37,383 nt of DNA from Lentisphaerota bacterium (GCA_015061725.1 SUVX01000033.1:1-37383), one strand, 5' to 3'; shown: positions 16,771 through 25,981, counted from the first letter of the stretch. Translations and numbers: made by a program. The notes: generated from the letters alone by a model not told the origin.

Positions 16771-16804
16771 GTCTGACGTGTCTGACCAGTCTGACTTGTC
16801 TGAC
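16771..16804 (+). repeat. 9-bp-period tandem repeat (GTCTGAC plus two variable bases, four units)
   Basis: GTCTGAC begins at 16771, 16780, 16789 and 16798, so the period is exactly 9 bases. The two bases following each unit differ (GT, CA, TT, AA). It lies between the promoter region of the secretin operon and the structured stretch at 16811-16943. No gene overlaps it. Confidence 0.9.
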
Positions 16805-16810
16805 AAGATG

Positions 16811-16943
16811 GGGGCGCCCGTCTTCGCCCTGACGGGCTACGCCGTGGCAAGTCATGTGATACCCTGTTGGTTTGCTTTGCCGCAGTGTGGTTTGGCGCGG
16901 GCGAAGAGTTACCGTTGGGGTGATTATTACTCATCGGCGCCCC
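16811..16943 (+). other. Nested inverted repeats in the gene-free gap
   Basis: GGGGCGCC at 16811-16818 matches GGCGCCCC at 16936-16943. Inside it, TCTTCGCCC at 16821-16829 matches GGGCGAAGA at 16899-16907. A local stem GCCCGTC (16817-16823) with GACGGGC (16830-16836) and TTGGGG (16915-16920) with CCCCAA (16940-16945) offer alternative folds. This 133-base stretch separates the two 9-bp repeat tracts and shows no convincing coding on either strand. It could be a small non-autonomous element or a structured RNA; neither is established. Confidence 0.45.
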
Positions 16944-16952
16944 AAATAAAAC

Positions 16953-16988
16953 CACAGTATTCTCAGTATTCTCAGTATTCTCAGTCAG
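16953..16988 (+). repeat. Second 9-bp-period tandem repeat (CTCAGTATT, about four units)
   Basis: Units are CACAGTATT (16953), CTCAGTATT (16962), CTCAGTATT (16971) and the diverged CTCAGTCAG (16980). The period is again exactly 9 bases although the unit sequence differs from the tract at 16771-16804. Confidence 0.9.
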
Positions 16989-17014
16989 CGCCGCCCGCAG
17001 GGCACAGTAAACCT

Positions 17015-17053
17015 CAGCGGTTATTCAGAATTTTGGTGCAAAAATTACCGCTG
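17015..17053 (-). terminator. Hairpin downstream of the MFS gene
   Basis: CAGCGGT (17053-17047 on the minus strand) pairs with ACCGCTG (17021-17015), and an inner AATTTT/AAAATT pair lies in the loop. It lies 42-80 bases after the MFS stop. It has no clear U-tract, so it could be a Rho-dependent or mRNA-protecting structure. With the repeats at 16771-16988, this explains most of the 16549-17095 gap. Confidence 0.4.
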
Positions 17054-17095
17054 GGCAAGGCGACGAGACCGAAGCCGACGTTTCTGCCTAAGCTT

Positions 17096-18334
17096 TTAGC
17101 GTTGTTCTTTGAGTTTTATGACCCAGAAAAGGACGCCGCAGGCGCAGAGGAACATAAAGGCAAATACACTCACATAAGCATATTGAGAATAAATCAACTT
17201 TCCTCCGATTTTTTCGGGCGGAAAAAGATTCATGATTCCTCCGATTACATTGCCGAAAACCGCAACCAGAATATAGGCACCGAAGTTTGAAAACGCAATG
17301 GCACTGCCTGTTTCTTTTGCAGAATTTGACTCCTTTATCAACGGAATAACAATCGCAGACAGACTGGATGTTGATGCCAGACAACACATGAGAATCGCCG
17401 GAATAAAATTGCGGCAGCCCGAGGCGGTCAGAATTGTCAGCATAAGAAATACAAAGAAACACATGCTCCCCGTCAACAGACAAAGCGGTTTTCTGCGGTC
17501 ACCGAGCTTTTTACTGGTAATGGCATAAACGAATCCGGCAACAGCGGATATGACACTGGTCGTTGATAAAACAAGTGCCGCTGTTCCGGTGGAAATCCCG
17601 CAGAAGTCCTCAAGATATTTTTTCCCGATAACAGTCTGTATGGAGTAATACAATCCCCAGTTGACACCTGAAAAGAGAAAAATATTCCAGTTGTTCCTTA
17701 TTTTTATGACTGCCAGAAAGTTTTTTCCTGAAAACTTCACATCATAACAAACAGAAGGTTTGCGGACACACTTGAACGGAATCAAATACAACAGATAAAA
17801 CAAAAGCGAAAACACGCCTGCAATAATCAGAGTTTCTCTCAAGCCCCAACAGCCGACTGCAAACGAAAAGGGAGCGTTGGCAACGATTCCGCCGGCGTAT
17901 CCGGTCATAACGATCAGGGAAATCACAAGGGAATAATTGCGTTTGAAGTAGCGTATGGCTTCGGACACCAGTCCCAGATAAAAGGCACTGGCGCCGAATC
18001 CCGTCAAAGCGCGTCCGAGACACAAGAGAAAGTAATTATCAACGAGGGCAAAGAGGAATCCGCCCAGGACAAAGAGAATACCGCCGGAAAACATCACACG
18101 CGCGCCGCCGTAACGGTCGCAGAGAAGTCCGACAAAGAGTTGGGCAAAGGCGTAAACATACATAAAACTTGCGCCGAATCCCGTTACTTGCGAGGCGGAT
18201 AATCCCCATTTGGTCTGAAGTTCGTTGAATACCGCACCGGGAATGGCAACACGCTGTAAATTAGCGGCAAAATAGAGCATTGTACCGCAGATAAACAGCA
18301 ACCATACCCGGTATTTCTTTATCAATTCAAACAT
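17096..18334 (-). CDS. Major facilitator superfamily transporter
   Basis: A 412-aa membrane protein with about 12 helices. The loop between helices 2 and 3 reads GLLCDRYGGARVMFSGG, the MFS G-x-x-x-D-R-x-G motif, and FGASFMYVYAFAQLF precedes it. The likely start is ATG at 18334, because GAGGAG at 18350-18345 (overlapping the stop of the fucosidase gene) sits 10 bases upstream; an in-frame TTG at 18352 has no ribosome site. Last gene of the seven-gene catabolic operon, it probably brings the fucose-containing sugar or oligosaccharide into the cytoplasm, where the fucosidase lies. Substrate is inferred from context. Confidence 0.88.
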   Translation of the reverse strand: MFELIKKYRVWLLFICGTMLYFAANLQRVAIPGAVFNELQTKWGLSASQVTGFGASFMYVYAFAQLFVGLLCDRYGGARVMFSGGILFVLGGFLFALVDNYFLLCLGRALTGFGASAFYLGLVSEAIRYFKRNYSLVISLIVMTGYAGGIVANAPFSFAVGCWGLRETLIIAGVFSLLFYLLYLIPFKCVRKPSVCYDVKFSGKNFLAVIKIRNNWNIFLFSGVNWGLYYSIQTVIGKKYLEDFCGISTGTAALVLSTTSVISAVAGFVYAITSKKLGDRRKPLCLLTGSMCFFVFLMLTILTASGCRNFIPAILMCCLASTSSLSAIVIPLIKESNSAKETGSAIAFSNFGAYILVAVFGNVIGGIMNLFPPEKIGGKLIYSQYAYVSVFAFMFLCACGVLFWVIKLKEQR

Positions 18335-18348
18335 AAAAAGAAGACTCC

Positions 18349-19611
18349 TCAATACTGAATATCCGGAGCAACGGGATCATAGCGGGGATGTTCAACTTCG
18401 GGCACCCGCATACCGCCGGTACGGTAAATGACGGCGGGGGAGTCGCACTCAATTCTCAGCACAGGCGCAAAGCGTCCGCGGACATCAGCAGGAAGATCAA
18501 TGACCAGTTTTCCGCTATTTTGTTTGAACGCAAGTTCCCCTGCCCCCTTGACGGTGACAGAAAGGACCTTGTTCTGCAAGCCGGTCAAGGTGTAAACTTC
18601 ACCCGGATCAAAAAGCAAAGTCATAAAAAGCGTGTTGCCCGAAGCGGTGAAACGTCCCTGGGAATCCCAGTCGCCGCGATCGCCGGGCTGAGGAAGTTCA
18701 GGACTGAACGGCATAGGCTCGCAACAGGCGATCGCCTCAGCACCGCCCTCGCGCAGCCATTGTCCGACGGTGCGGATGATTTCGACGGATTTTTCAGGGA
18801 TGGAACCATCTCCGCGCGGACCGATATTAAGCAGCAGATTTCCTCTGCCCACGCCGACGGTCAGGAGCATTTTGACGACATCAAGGGGGGATTTCCAGTT
18901 GTCATCTCCGGCATGATACCCCCAGTGATCGTTGAGGGTCATACAACTTTCCCACGGACGCCAGGGCTTGGGCGCAGTCAGGTGCTGTTCAGGCGTACCG
19001 AAGTCGCCGGGGAGTCCGTTTCTGCCATTGAAAAGCAGATGCGGCTGGATTTTACGCATGGCGTCATTCATCCGCACCGCCTGCCAGCCCTCACTGTTGA
19101 ATGGCCACCAGCCGTCATACCACAAAATATCAAAGGGCGCAAACTTTTTGACCAGTTCTTCAAGACGGGCAAAGGTGTTGGCAATGAATTTTTCATACGC
19201 TTCTTTATCTTCAAGAGCCGCAACGGCATCGGGCTGATCGCTCCAGTTGTTGAGACTGTGATAAAGCCCGATTTTAAGTCCGTGTCTGCGGGAAGCGTCA
19301 ACCAGTTCGGCAACAAGATCACGTCCGCAGACTTTTGCTGCGTTGAAGTCCGTCAATGCCGTATCGTAAAGACGGAATCCCTCATGGTGCATGGTGGTCA
19401 GGATGATATATTTCATACCGCCTTCAACTGCCAGACGGCAGATGGCATCGGCATCAAATGCAGAGGGATCAAACTCCTGCGCCAGACGGCGCATTTCTCC
19501 CGGAGAAATCTGTTCGCGGTTCATCACCCATTCGCCGCGGGCAAGACGGCTGAACAAACCGTAGTGAACAAACATACCGTAACGCAACTCTGAAAATTCA
19601 AGTGCTGTCAT
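18349..19611 (-). CDS. GH29 alpha-L-fucosidase
   Basis: A 420-aa protein. RYGMFVHYGLFSRLARGEW is the GH29 N-terminal signature; LTTMHHEGFRLYDT corresponds to the family's conserved K-H-H-D-G-F block; and FDILWYDGWWP holds the predicted nucleophile Asp166. LLLNIGPRGDGSIPE is the following conserved block. A beta-sandwich tail follows (about 320-420). No signal peptide, so it is cytoplasmic, unlike many secreted GH29 enzymes. It would release L-fucose from imported oligosaccharides. It ends 15 bp before the MFS start, and its stop codon region includes the ribosome site of that gene, which suggests translational coupling. Confidence 0.92.
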   Translation of the reverse strand: MTALEFSELRYGMFVHYGLFSRLARGEWVMNREQISPGEMRRLAQEFDPSAFDADAICRLAVEGGMKYIILTTMHHEGFRLYDTALTDFNAAKVCGRDLVAELVDASRRHGLKIGLYHSLNNWSDQPDAVAALEDKEAYEKFIANTFARLEELVKKFAPFDILWYDGWWPFNSEGWQAVRMNDAMRKIQPHLLFNGRNGLPGDFGTPEQHLTAPKPWRPWESCMTLNDHWGYHAGDDNWKSPLDVVKMLLTVGVGRGNLLLNIGPRGDGSIPEKSVEIIRTVGQWLREGGAEAIACCEPMPFSPELPQPGDRGDWDSQGRFTASGNTLFMTLLFDPGEVYTLTGLQNKVLSVTVKGAGELAFKQNSGKLVIDLPADVRGRFAPVLRIECDSPAVIYRTGGMRVPEVEHPRYDPVAPDIQY

Positions 19612-19634
19612 AAATCAATGACTCCTGTATCGTA

Positions 19635-20516
19635 TTAAAAAATCTGTTTTTTTGCTTTTGCTTTATAAATTTCCCGCGCTCTGCCGGTCAATCTTTTATC
19701 TTCTGCCGCCCGGCTGATCAATGCCGCCACGGCTCCGGTTCTTCCGCTTGAAGCATACAACTTTTCAAGTTCTTCATAAATAGAAAATAAATGAACTGAG
19801 GACGGCTCTTTCAATCCCAGAAGAAAAGCCTTTTCTGCACCGGTTCTGTCTCCGGCACTGAGACGGGCGATTGCCTGACGCATCAGAAAAAACTGTCTTT
19901 TCTGCGGAGGAAGTCCCGGACAAGCCAACGCTTCTGAAAATAACTTATCTGCCTGTTTGAAATCTTTGCGGCTTATCATCACATTGTTGGCTTTATATCC
20001 CAGAGCCAATCCGCGCGCCCGGGGAGCTGCTCCGGGCAGAGACAAAATCTGTTTTATATATTTTCCTGCGCGTGTCGTTCCCATGCGCTGAAGGATTCCG
20101 GCAGAAATCAAACTGCGCTGATATTCTGAAAGATTTTTCCTTTGAAGTGCAAACTCCGCCATTTTCAAGCGTTTCTTTTCCTGCGGTTCCTTATCTGCAT
20201 AAAAGGAAAACAGCCTGACCAAACTCTGTGCTGACAGCGCAGGTTCACGAAATACAATATCTTCAATAAAAACACACAGCATTTCATCTTTTTCCCCGCG
20301 TTTGAACATACAGTTCAATATGCCGGACTTGGCACGGACACGTTGAACAGATTTTGATGCCGTTTTAAGAGAACGGATATAATACTTTTGCGCCGCAGAA
20401 TATTTTTTCCGCGCAAACAAACGATCCGCACGGAGAATATCCTGCTGAAAATCTCCGTAGACAAATACTCCGTTCAGGCTGAAAAAAATGCACAGAAAGA
20501 AGACCGGGAAACGCAT
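19635..20516 (-). CDS. Secreted TPR-like repeat protein of unknown function
   Basis: A 293-aa protein with a signal peptide (MRFPVFFLCIFFSLNGVFVY) followed by an all-alpha region with tetratricopeptide-like repeats: QDILRADRLFARKKYSAAQ, SLKTASKSVQRVRAKSGILN, KDFKQADKLFSEALACPGLP, and RQAIARLSAGDRTGAEKAFL. These are typical helix-turn-helix scaffolds for protein contacts in the periplasm. It sits 5 bp after the SGNH lipoprotein and 23 bp before the fucosidase, so it is part of the operon and may hold the surface enzymes together. I recognise no specific family. Confidence 0.75.
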   Translation of the reverse strand: MRFPVFFLCIFFSLNGVFVYGDFQQDILRADRLFARKKYSAAQKYYIRSLKTASKSVQRVRAKSGILNCMFKRGEKDEMLCVFIEDIVFREPALSAQSLVRLFSFYADKEPQEKKRLKMAEFALQRKNLSEYQRSLISAGILQRMGTTRAGKYIKQILSLPGAAPRARGLALGYKANNVMISRKDFKQADKLFSEALACPGLPPQKRQFFLMRQAIARLSAGDRTGAEKAFLLGLKEPSSVHLFSIYEELEKLYASSGRTGAVAALISRAAEDKRLTGRAREIYKAKAKKQIF

Positions 20517-20521
20517 TTAAA

Positions 20522-23038
20522 TCATTCTCCGATCGCTTCAAACTGACCGTTCCCGGAAAAAACAACGCTGTTTTTATCCGCTTTGACAACTTTCAAACTT
20601 CCGGTACAGGAAATAACGGGACACGCTTTGAAAGATGGTTCAAATTTATATTCTCCGCCTGCTGAAAGACCGCGGACGATTCTTTCATTCTCTCTGTTGG
20701 CGCGCAGATCATAACTGAAAACACCCATCACAGAAACCGGCTTTTTCAAGGCAGTCAATTTGATTTTATGGACACCGTAGGCAAGTCCCTGCACGCCTTT
20801 GCGGTTTTCCATATAAATCTTTTCTTTTGAAAGCAGCGTATAAGGTTTATCCGTTGCCGTTTCAAAGGCTGTTTTTCCGTCGATTTCAACTTTGAGCGTA
20901 CCGCCGTTGGACATATCCGCCCAGGCGATGGAAAAGGCGTTGCCGATAAGATCAACGGTGCAGCTTTCTCCCGGCTTGAGAACTGAAACATATTTTCCAT
21001 AAGGATAACCGGCAACAGACTTGTAAGGAACGGCTTTTGTACCTTTGAACAAGGCGGATTCAACGCCGGTGTAATGGCGGTTGAGGATCTGTTTTGCATC
21101 AAGTCCTGTAAAGATAAAGGGGGGAGCCACTTCCACAACATGGCGGTCTCCGAAAGAAAGTCTGCCGTGCTGGGCAAAGGAGTTCCGCAGATTGTGTCCG
21201 TGCATACGTCTCTGTTTGTGGGTCATCACACCGTCAACAAAAAGATCGGAACGCGGCGTCGGTGCGCCTCTTTTGACTTTCAAAGTGGTGACAGCCCAGG
21301 CATTGAATGCGCTGTCGTCAATGATAATGGCGTTTTTACGGAAGAAGCGCGGACTCTTTTTTCCGTAATAAACCATCTCGCCCTCCCAGTTGACGGTATT
21401 GGACATGATGCGCTCAGGCAGCTGTTTCTGGGGGAATCCGGCGACGACGGGTCCGGCACAATCAAAGGCTTTTTCAAGCTGCTTGAACCAGAGATAATGG
21501 AATCCCGCCTGAGGATGTCCATCGCTGTTGCCCATGGCATGGGGATTGATGATACGGGTCAAACGGTCTCCGACGATGCCGAAATCCACAAAAGGTATGC
21601 CGTAACGCATGGCTATCGCCTGCATATCAGAGGGATTCGGGGTGTATCCGCCTCTGTTCTGGAACATACAGCCGATGAATTCCGTACCGGGATAGTTGCG
21701 CTGGATATAACGGATCATGCCTTCAAAAACGCCGCACTCATCGGGCGTATCGGTTTTCTCATTGGCACCGCTGCCGAAAATCACCAGGTCGGGACGGGGT
21801 CCTTCGGGACGGGAAAACAGTCCGGGATAAAGTTCTTTCCAACTCTTTCCGGACTTGTGTCCGTTGCGTCCGCCGTCGGGCGGCAGGAGCAGTTCGCAGT
21901 AGGCTTTCAATCCGGAATGCGCTTCGCCCACACAGGAGCCATCCGCCGCCATGAAGTGCAGAAGAATTTTATCTCCGGTGAGATTGTACTTTTTCATCAG
22001 CTCAACTTTGAGACGTCCGGCATAACTGAAATAGTGATTGGACCAGTCAAAATAAGGCTCAAGGTCGGGACGTCCGACAACTTTGGTTGAGAATCCCGTA
22101 TGACTGTCTGAAAGCGGCTGTTTGTATTTGGGAGACTTGGGGTCTTCGCAATACGGATAAAGCGGCGGATTGGCACTGCCGCGGTCAATGCTGGAACCCA
22201 TGACAAGAATATGCAGACTTTCTCCTTTCCAAAGTTTCTGCATGGTGCGGGGAATGTGGCGGTAATATTCGGGAATCGTGCGGTAGTTTCCAATGGCTTT
22301 GAAAGCGTTTTTTCCGCGCACCAGAGAGGGGGCAAACACCCAGACCGGACTCTTTGAAGTGTTGGTAAAACGCACTTCAACACCGACAGAGTTGCAGTCT
22401 TTTGAATAAGATTTTTTTCCGGGAGTGAAATTGCCGGGGATAACCAGTCCCTCTGTTTTGAATTCCACAGTCTTTCTGACAGTTTGAGAAACGGCAGTCT
22501 GTTCTCTGGCAACGACCAGTTCACCGCGTGCCATTTTATTGAAGGTGCGTTTATCGCGCAACTTGAAATCCTTCTGGGGACTCCAGGTACCGTCCTGAGT
22601 CTCGATTTTCATAACACGGACCGAACCATTGAGCGCGCCGGGTGTTTCCTGATAACCGTAGAAACTTAAACTCACGCAGTCTTTCGGGAGAAGATCCGCT
22701 TCAGGCAGAGTGAAGAACTGATGAAAACTCTGTCCGGGCAGCAGCCTGACACCGCAGGGAACTGCAAAGGGCGGCAGAACAGAAGCGGGAATATGGGAAT
22801 CCCTGACTACTTCAAGAGATTTTGCCGTATCCGCATTCCAGAACGGAACATAATCGGCAGAGAAACTCACCGCCCTGCCCGTTCTGTGCGGCAGAAAGGG
22901 GTGAAAGTTGAATTCACTGTTAATCAGCAGATTGCGGGGGTCCCGGCAGGAAACTTTTGCCTCTTCAGCTGCTTTCTGACAGCAGCCGGCAGCGGCAAAC
23001 AGCAGAACGCCAACAGTCAATAAATAAATCTTTTTCAT
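20522..23038 (-). CDS. SGNH-hydrolase-domain lipoprotein
   Basis: An 838-aa protein with lipobox LLFAAAGC, so anchored in a membrane. The N-terminal ~220 residues resemble a beta-rich binding module. The hydrolase region (about 270-520) has ILVMGSSIDRGS (the nucleophile block, normally G-D-S, here G-S-S), IFGSGANEKT in the position of the G-x-N-D block, and SDGHPQAGFHYLW holding D-x-x-H-like residues near 506. The C-terminal 300 residues include a carbohydrate-binding-style beta sandwich (VDLIGNAFSIAWADMSNGGT). It probably removes acyl groups from a surface-bound glycan. The departure from the classic G-D-S-L motif makes the exact catalytic mechanism uncertain. Start ATG at 23038; gap to the sialate esterase gene is 16 bp. 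Confidence 0.72.
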   Translation of the reverse strand: MKKIYLLTVGVLLFAAAGCCQKAAEEAKVSCRDPRNLLINSEFNFHPFLPHRTGRAVSFSADYVPFWNADTAKSLEVVRDSHIPASVLPPFAVPCGVRLLPGQSFHQFFTLPEADLLPKDCVSLSFYGYQETPGALNGSVRVMKIETQDGTWSPQKDFKLRDKRTFNKMARGELVVAREQTAVSQTVRKTVEFKTEGLVIPGNFTPGKKSYSKDCNSVGVEVRFTNTSKSPVWVFAPSLVRGKNAFKAIGNYRTIPEYYRHIPRTMQKLWKGESLHILVMGSSIDRGSANPPLYPYCEDPKSPKYKQPLSDSHTGFSTKVVGRPDLEPYFDWSNHYFSYAGRLKVELMKKYNLTGDKILLHFMAADGSCVGEAHSGLKAYCELLLPPDGGRNGHKSGKSWKELYPGLFSRPEGPRPDLVIFGSGANEKTDTPDECGVFEGMIRYIQRNYPGTEFIGCMFQNRGGYTPNPSDMQAIAMRYGIPFVDFGIVGDRLTRIINPHAMGNSDGHPQAGFHYLWFKQLEKAFDCAGPVVAGFPQKQLPERIMSNTVNWEGEMVYYGKKSPRFFRKNAIIIDDSAFNAWAVTTLKVKRGAPTPRSDLFVDGVMTHKQRRMHGHNLRNSFAQHGRLSFGDRHVVEVAPPFIFTGLDAKQILNRHYTGVESALFKGTKAVPYKSVAGYPYGKYVSVLKPGESCTVDLIGNAFSIAWADMSNGGTLKVEIDGKTAFETATDKPYTLLSKEKIYMENRKGVQGLAYGVHKIKLTALKKPVSVMGVFSYDLRANRENERIVRGLSAGGEYKFEPSFKACPVISCTGSLKVVKADKNSVVFSGNGQFEAIGE

Positions 23039-23054
23039 TTATAATCCTTGTTTA

Positions 23055-24509
23055 TTATTTTACAGAAATTTCAAAAGGAACGACCGGGAATCCAGCCTTG
23101 TTGTAAAGGTTGCAGGTGGGATTGTTCTGCAGACCGCAGCGGACTTTGACCGGAACTTTGACTTTAACTGAAGAAATAACAACCTGTTTTCCTCTGATGA
23201 CAGCCTGATCCGCCCAGAACCATTTGCCGTCTTTTCCGCAGAGTGCGAAGCCCTCAAGCTGCGTACCGGGACTGTTGCGTTTGACGGGAGCGGTTTTGTT
23301 TTCTTTGGATTTGATGATCTGCGTTTCCGGCACAGGACGCGCTTCAAGTCCATCGTAAATATCTTTGAAAGAAATCACAGCAGCATTCTTTTCGCAGTGA
23401 GCTTTGACGGCAAACGGTCCCGTACAGGGAACATTTTTGCCGTACACCCGGGCAAGAGCCAGAGCCGCCAGACGGTCGCCCGGAATCTTTTTGTTGCGGG
23501 GATGGATGTCAAGGGCTTCACCGGCATCGGTCAAAATGACTTCTCCGGTGTAAGGCATATCCAGAACAGAGGTCTGTTTCAAACGCAACTGCGCCCAGGG
23601 GGTCACTTCAAGATCGGCGGACTTGTTTCTGTAAGAGGCAAGATTGCACCAGAAGAAAGGCAGCTGCGGATCGGCAAAATCTTTGCGCCACTGGGTGATC
23701 AATGCGCGGAAAAGTTTGTCATAATCTTCGTAATTTTTACTGTTGGCTTCGCCCTGATACCAGATGACACCGCTCAAACGGTACGGAATCAGAGGATAGA
23801 TCATCGCATTGTAAAGTCCGAAAGCCTTGCGCCACCACGGCGGCTGTTTTTTAGCTTTCATCCGGCGCTCATGACGGGCAACGGCGGCAGGGAAACGGCT
23901 GAAATTCTCTTTACTCATCCAGCACTCGATAAAACTTGCGCCCTGAGCAGATTTAATCAGTCCGACAGGCGTATTTAATTCCTTCTGAATTTTCTTTCCG
24001 AAATGGTAGCTTGCCGCAGAAAAAGAGCCGAGGTTTTTTGCGTCGGCAATGTACCAGGCGCCCGGCCAATTATCCTGCGGCGTGTCTTTATATCCCGGAC
24101 GGACAACGAACATACGCAGTTTTTTATTGGGCATCCCCTTTTTTTCCTGCTCAAATCCGGCAGAGTTGCGCATAACCATCGCCATATTGGATTGTCCGGA
24201 CCCCAGCCAGACCTCTCCGACGAGAACGTCTTTGATGACAATATCGTTCACGCGCAGAACGAAGGGACCCTCAGGGGAATTTTTCAAGTCAAGAGAAACT
24301 TTCCATCTGCCGTCTTTTCCGGCAGAAGTGGAAACTTTCTGTCCGTTGAATTCAACGGTGACCTTTTCTCCCGGAGAGGCTGTTCCCCAAACTGGCACAT
24401 CCGCACGGCGGGCAAGCACCGCATGGTGAGAGATGATGGACGGCAGTTTTACTTCAGCATACACAAGTGCCGCAGAAAACACGCAGAGTAATAAAATAAT
24501 ATTTTTCAT
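23055..24509 (-). CDS. Sialate O-acetylesterase family protein (SASA-type)
   Basis: A 484-aa protein with a signal peptide ending near ALVYAE. It has the family's N-terminal jelly-roll/Ig-like part (SIISHHAVLARRADVPVWGT, VTVEFNGQKVS), then EVWLGSGQSNMAMVM with the nucleophile serine in G-Q-S-N-M near residue 106, then IWYQGEANS, and ALDIHPRNK near residue 332 with the catalytic Asp/His. Family enzymes remove O-acetyl groups from sialic acid or plant polysaccharide. Here the periplasmic location and neighbours suggest it de-acetylates a fucosylated glycan before fucosidase action. It has a strong ribosome site (GGGAGG) upstream of ATG and lies 17 bp after the beta-helix gene. Confidence 0.9.
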   Translation of the reverse strand: MKNIILLLCVFSAALVYAEVKLPSIISHHAVLARRADVPVWGTASPGEKVTVEFNGQKVSTSAGKDGRWKVSLDLKNSPEGPFVLRVNDIVIKDVLVGEVWLGSGQSNMAMVMRNSAGFEQEKKGMPNKKLRMFVVRPGYKDTPQDNWPGAWYIADAKNLGSFSAASYHFGKKIQKELNTPVGLIKSAQGASFIECWMSKENFSRFPAAVARHERRMKAKKQPPWWRKAFGLYNAMIYPLIPYRLSGVIWYQGEANSKNYEDYDKLFRALITQWRKDFADPQLPFFWCNLASYRNKSADLEVTPWAQLRLKQTSVLDMPYTGEVILTDAGEALDIHPRNKKIPGDRLAALALARVYGKNVPCTGPFAVKAHCEKNAAVISFKDIYDGLEARPVPETQIIKSKENKTAPVKRNSPGTQLEGFALCGKDGKWFWADQAVIRGKQVVISSVKVKVPVKVRCGLQNNPTCNLYNKAGFPVVPFEISVK

Positions 24510-24526
24510 TAAAACCTCCCTGAGTT

Positions 24527-25981
24527 TTACTTTTCAAAATAAATACCGTCGGCATTGGCGCGGATTTTTTTCAGTTTTTCATAACGTTTCCACACGCTTG
24601 ACGGAATCGCGGCTCCGACAAGACGTTTGTTGACACGGAAAGCCCCCCGGGGTTCTTTTTCAAGCCAGACGGAATGGGCATCACCTTTGTTGGCTTTTTT
24701 GTAAGAAGCAAAATCGGCAGAAGTATAGGTTTTTCCTTTGAAAACAACATCTTTGACATTGCAGTAAACATTTTCGCGGAGCATCAGACTGCTGCCGGTG
24801 TCGGGTTCTGTTACAAATAAAGACTTTTCCGTTCCGCCCAGAATGCAGTGCTGAAAAGCGGCGCAGGAAATACCGTTCTTTTTCAATTCCACAATGCTTT
24901 TTCCGCCGCGGATGGTGCAGTTTCTGAAAGAAACAGTGCCGCTGTTGTATTTGAATTTAACGATATCCAGTCCGGGCGTTCCCTCGATCAGGCAGTTGAA
25001 ATAATGCTGACTGCTGTTGCCGAAAAGCCAGATTTGTTCAAAGGGGATATTGCCTGCAATGATACAGTCTCCGTAATAATGCTGACTGTTGTGTTGAGTA
25101 TGGATACCCGCTTCGTAGGTGTTTTTGTAAAAAATACAGCGGATATAACGTGAAAAACTCTGGTCAACATCACAGCTGCCCGAACTGTTGCAGCCGATGG
25201 CAGCACAGTCTTCGTAAAGCGTTGAACCTGCGGCATGACAGGAAAATCCCTGTCCGCAGTTGTTGACGGCAATGCAGTTGCGGTAAATGCCGTCATATCC
25301 CAATCCTGCGGTATCAAATCCGTCGTTCCATGAGAAAATGCAGTAAAAATCGCGGATGATCACATGGGGAACAAGAATGTAAAATCCGGAGTTTGCCGGA
25401 AGTTCAATTCTCAAATCACCGAGTTTCTTTCCTTCAGGCAGATGGAAGAGAACCTTTTTCTGAGCCTTGTTCCACCAGAATCCGCCCGGCGTCTTTTTGA
25501 GTGTTGCCATATCCAGGCAGTTGGGAGCCGCTTTGCGGTTGACCCACCAGATTTTTGCAGAAGTATCGGGCCAGTAATTGGTCTTTGCGCCCTTGTAAAA
25601 GTTGCTCATCGGCCAGAACGGAAGAGAATAAATATTTTTATCAGCAGTTTTGCTCCACTTGTTTTCAGGGATGACTGACAGTCCCGTAATAACAGCACCG
25701 TTACCCCGGATTTCCAGCGGTTTTTCAGCCGTGCCGCCGACGGTCACATTCATCTGTCTGCCGTTGACGCCGTAATAAGGGGTCTGATAGGGTTTTCCGG
25801 TATTGGCGACATCGATCACACCGCTTTTTTTCACGATTTTCAAAGCCTGCCAGATGCTGGCAACGGGTTTATTTTTTGAACCGTCATTTTTGTCATTGCC
25901 TTTGACGTTGTTGACATAGACTGTCTGCGCTCCGCAGATGACCGTCATAAGCAGAATACCACACAAAAGTATTTTTTTCAT
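24527..25981 (-). CDS. Secreted right-handed parallel beta-helix protein
   Basis: A 484-aa protein with signal peptide MKKILLCGILLMTVICGA. Residues 21-60 (VYVNNVKGNDKNDGSKNKPV, then SIWQALKIV) form the DUF1565-like cap common at the start of beta-helix enzymes. Repeats such as VIIRDFYCIFSWNDGFDTAG, YRNCIAVNNCGQGFSCHAAG, YEDCAAIGCNSSGSCDVDQS, and FRNCTIRGGKSIV follow. The fold is shared by pectate lyases, polysaccharide lyases of several families and some glycoside hydrolases; no catalytic residues could be assigned, so the activity is open. Its start codon overlaps the stop of the regulator by four bases (ATGA), indicating translational coupling. Confidence 0.82.
   Translation of the reverse strand: MKKILLCGILLMTVICGAQTVYVNNVKGNDKNDGSKNKPVASIWQALKIVKKSGVIDVANTGKPYQTPYYGVNGRQMNVTVGGTAEKPLEIRGNGAVITGLSVIPENKWSKTADKNIYSLPFWPMSNFYKGAKTNYWPDTSAKIWWVNRKAAPNCLDMATLKKTPGGFWWNKAQKKVLFHLPEGKKLGDLRIELPANSGFYILVPHVIIRDFYCIFSWNDGFDTAGLGYDGIYRNCIAVNNCGQGFSCHAAGSTLYEDCAAIGCNSSGSCDVDQSFSRYIRCIFYKNTYEAGIHTQHNSQHYYGDCIIAGNIPFEQIWLFGNSSQHYFNCLIEGTPGLDIVKFKYNSGTVSFRNCTIRGGKSIVELKKNGISCAAFQHCILGGTEKSLFVTEPDTGSSLMLRENVYCNVKDVVFKGKTYTSADFASYKKANKGDAHSVWLEKEPRGAFRVNKRLVGAAIPSSVWKRYEKLKKIRANADGIYFEK

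Noticed and set aside
16811..16943. An insertion sequence bounded by the GGGGCGCC/GGCGCCCC repeats
   Set aside because: The repeats are only 8 bp, contain a GGCGCC palindrome that arises by chance, and there is no transposase or target-site duplication. Kept only as a structured stretch.
21074..22090. A 338-codon plus-strand frame opposite the SGNH lipoprotein
   Set aside because: No conserved domain, no ribosome site, and the minus strand holds the lipobox and hydrolase motifs.
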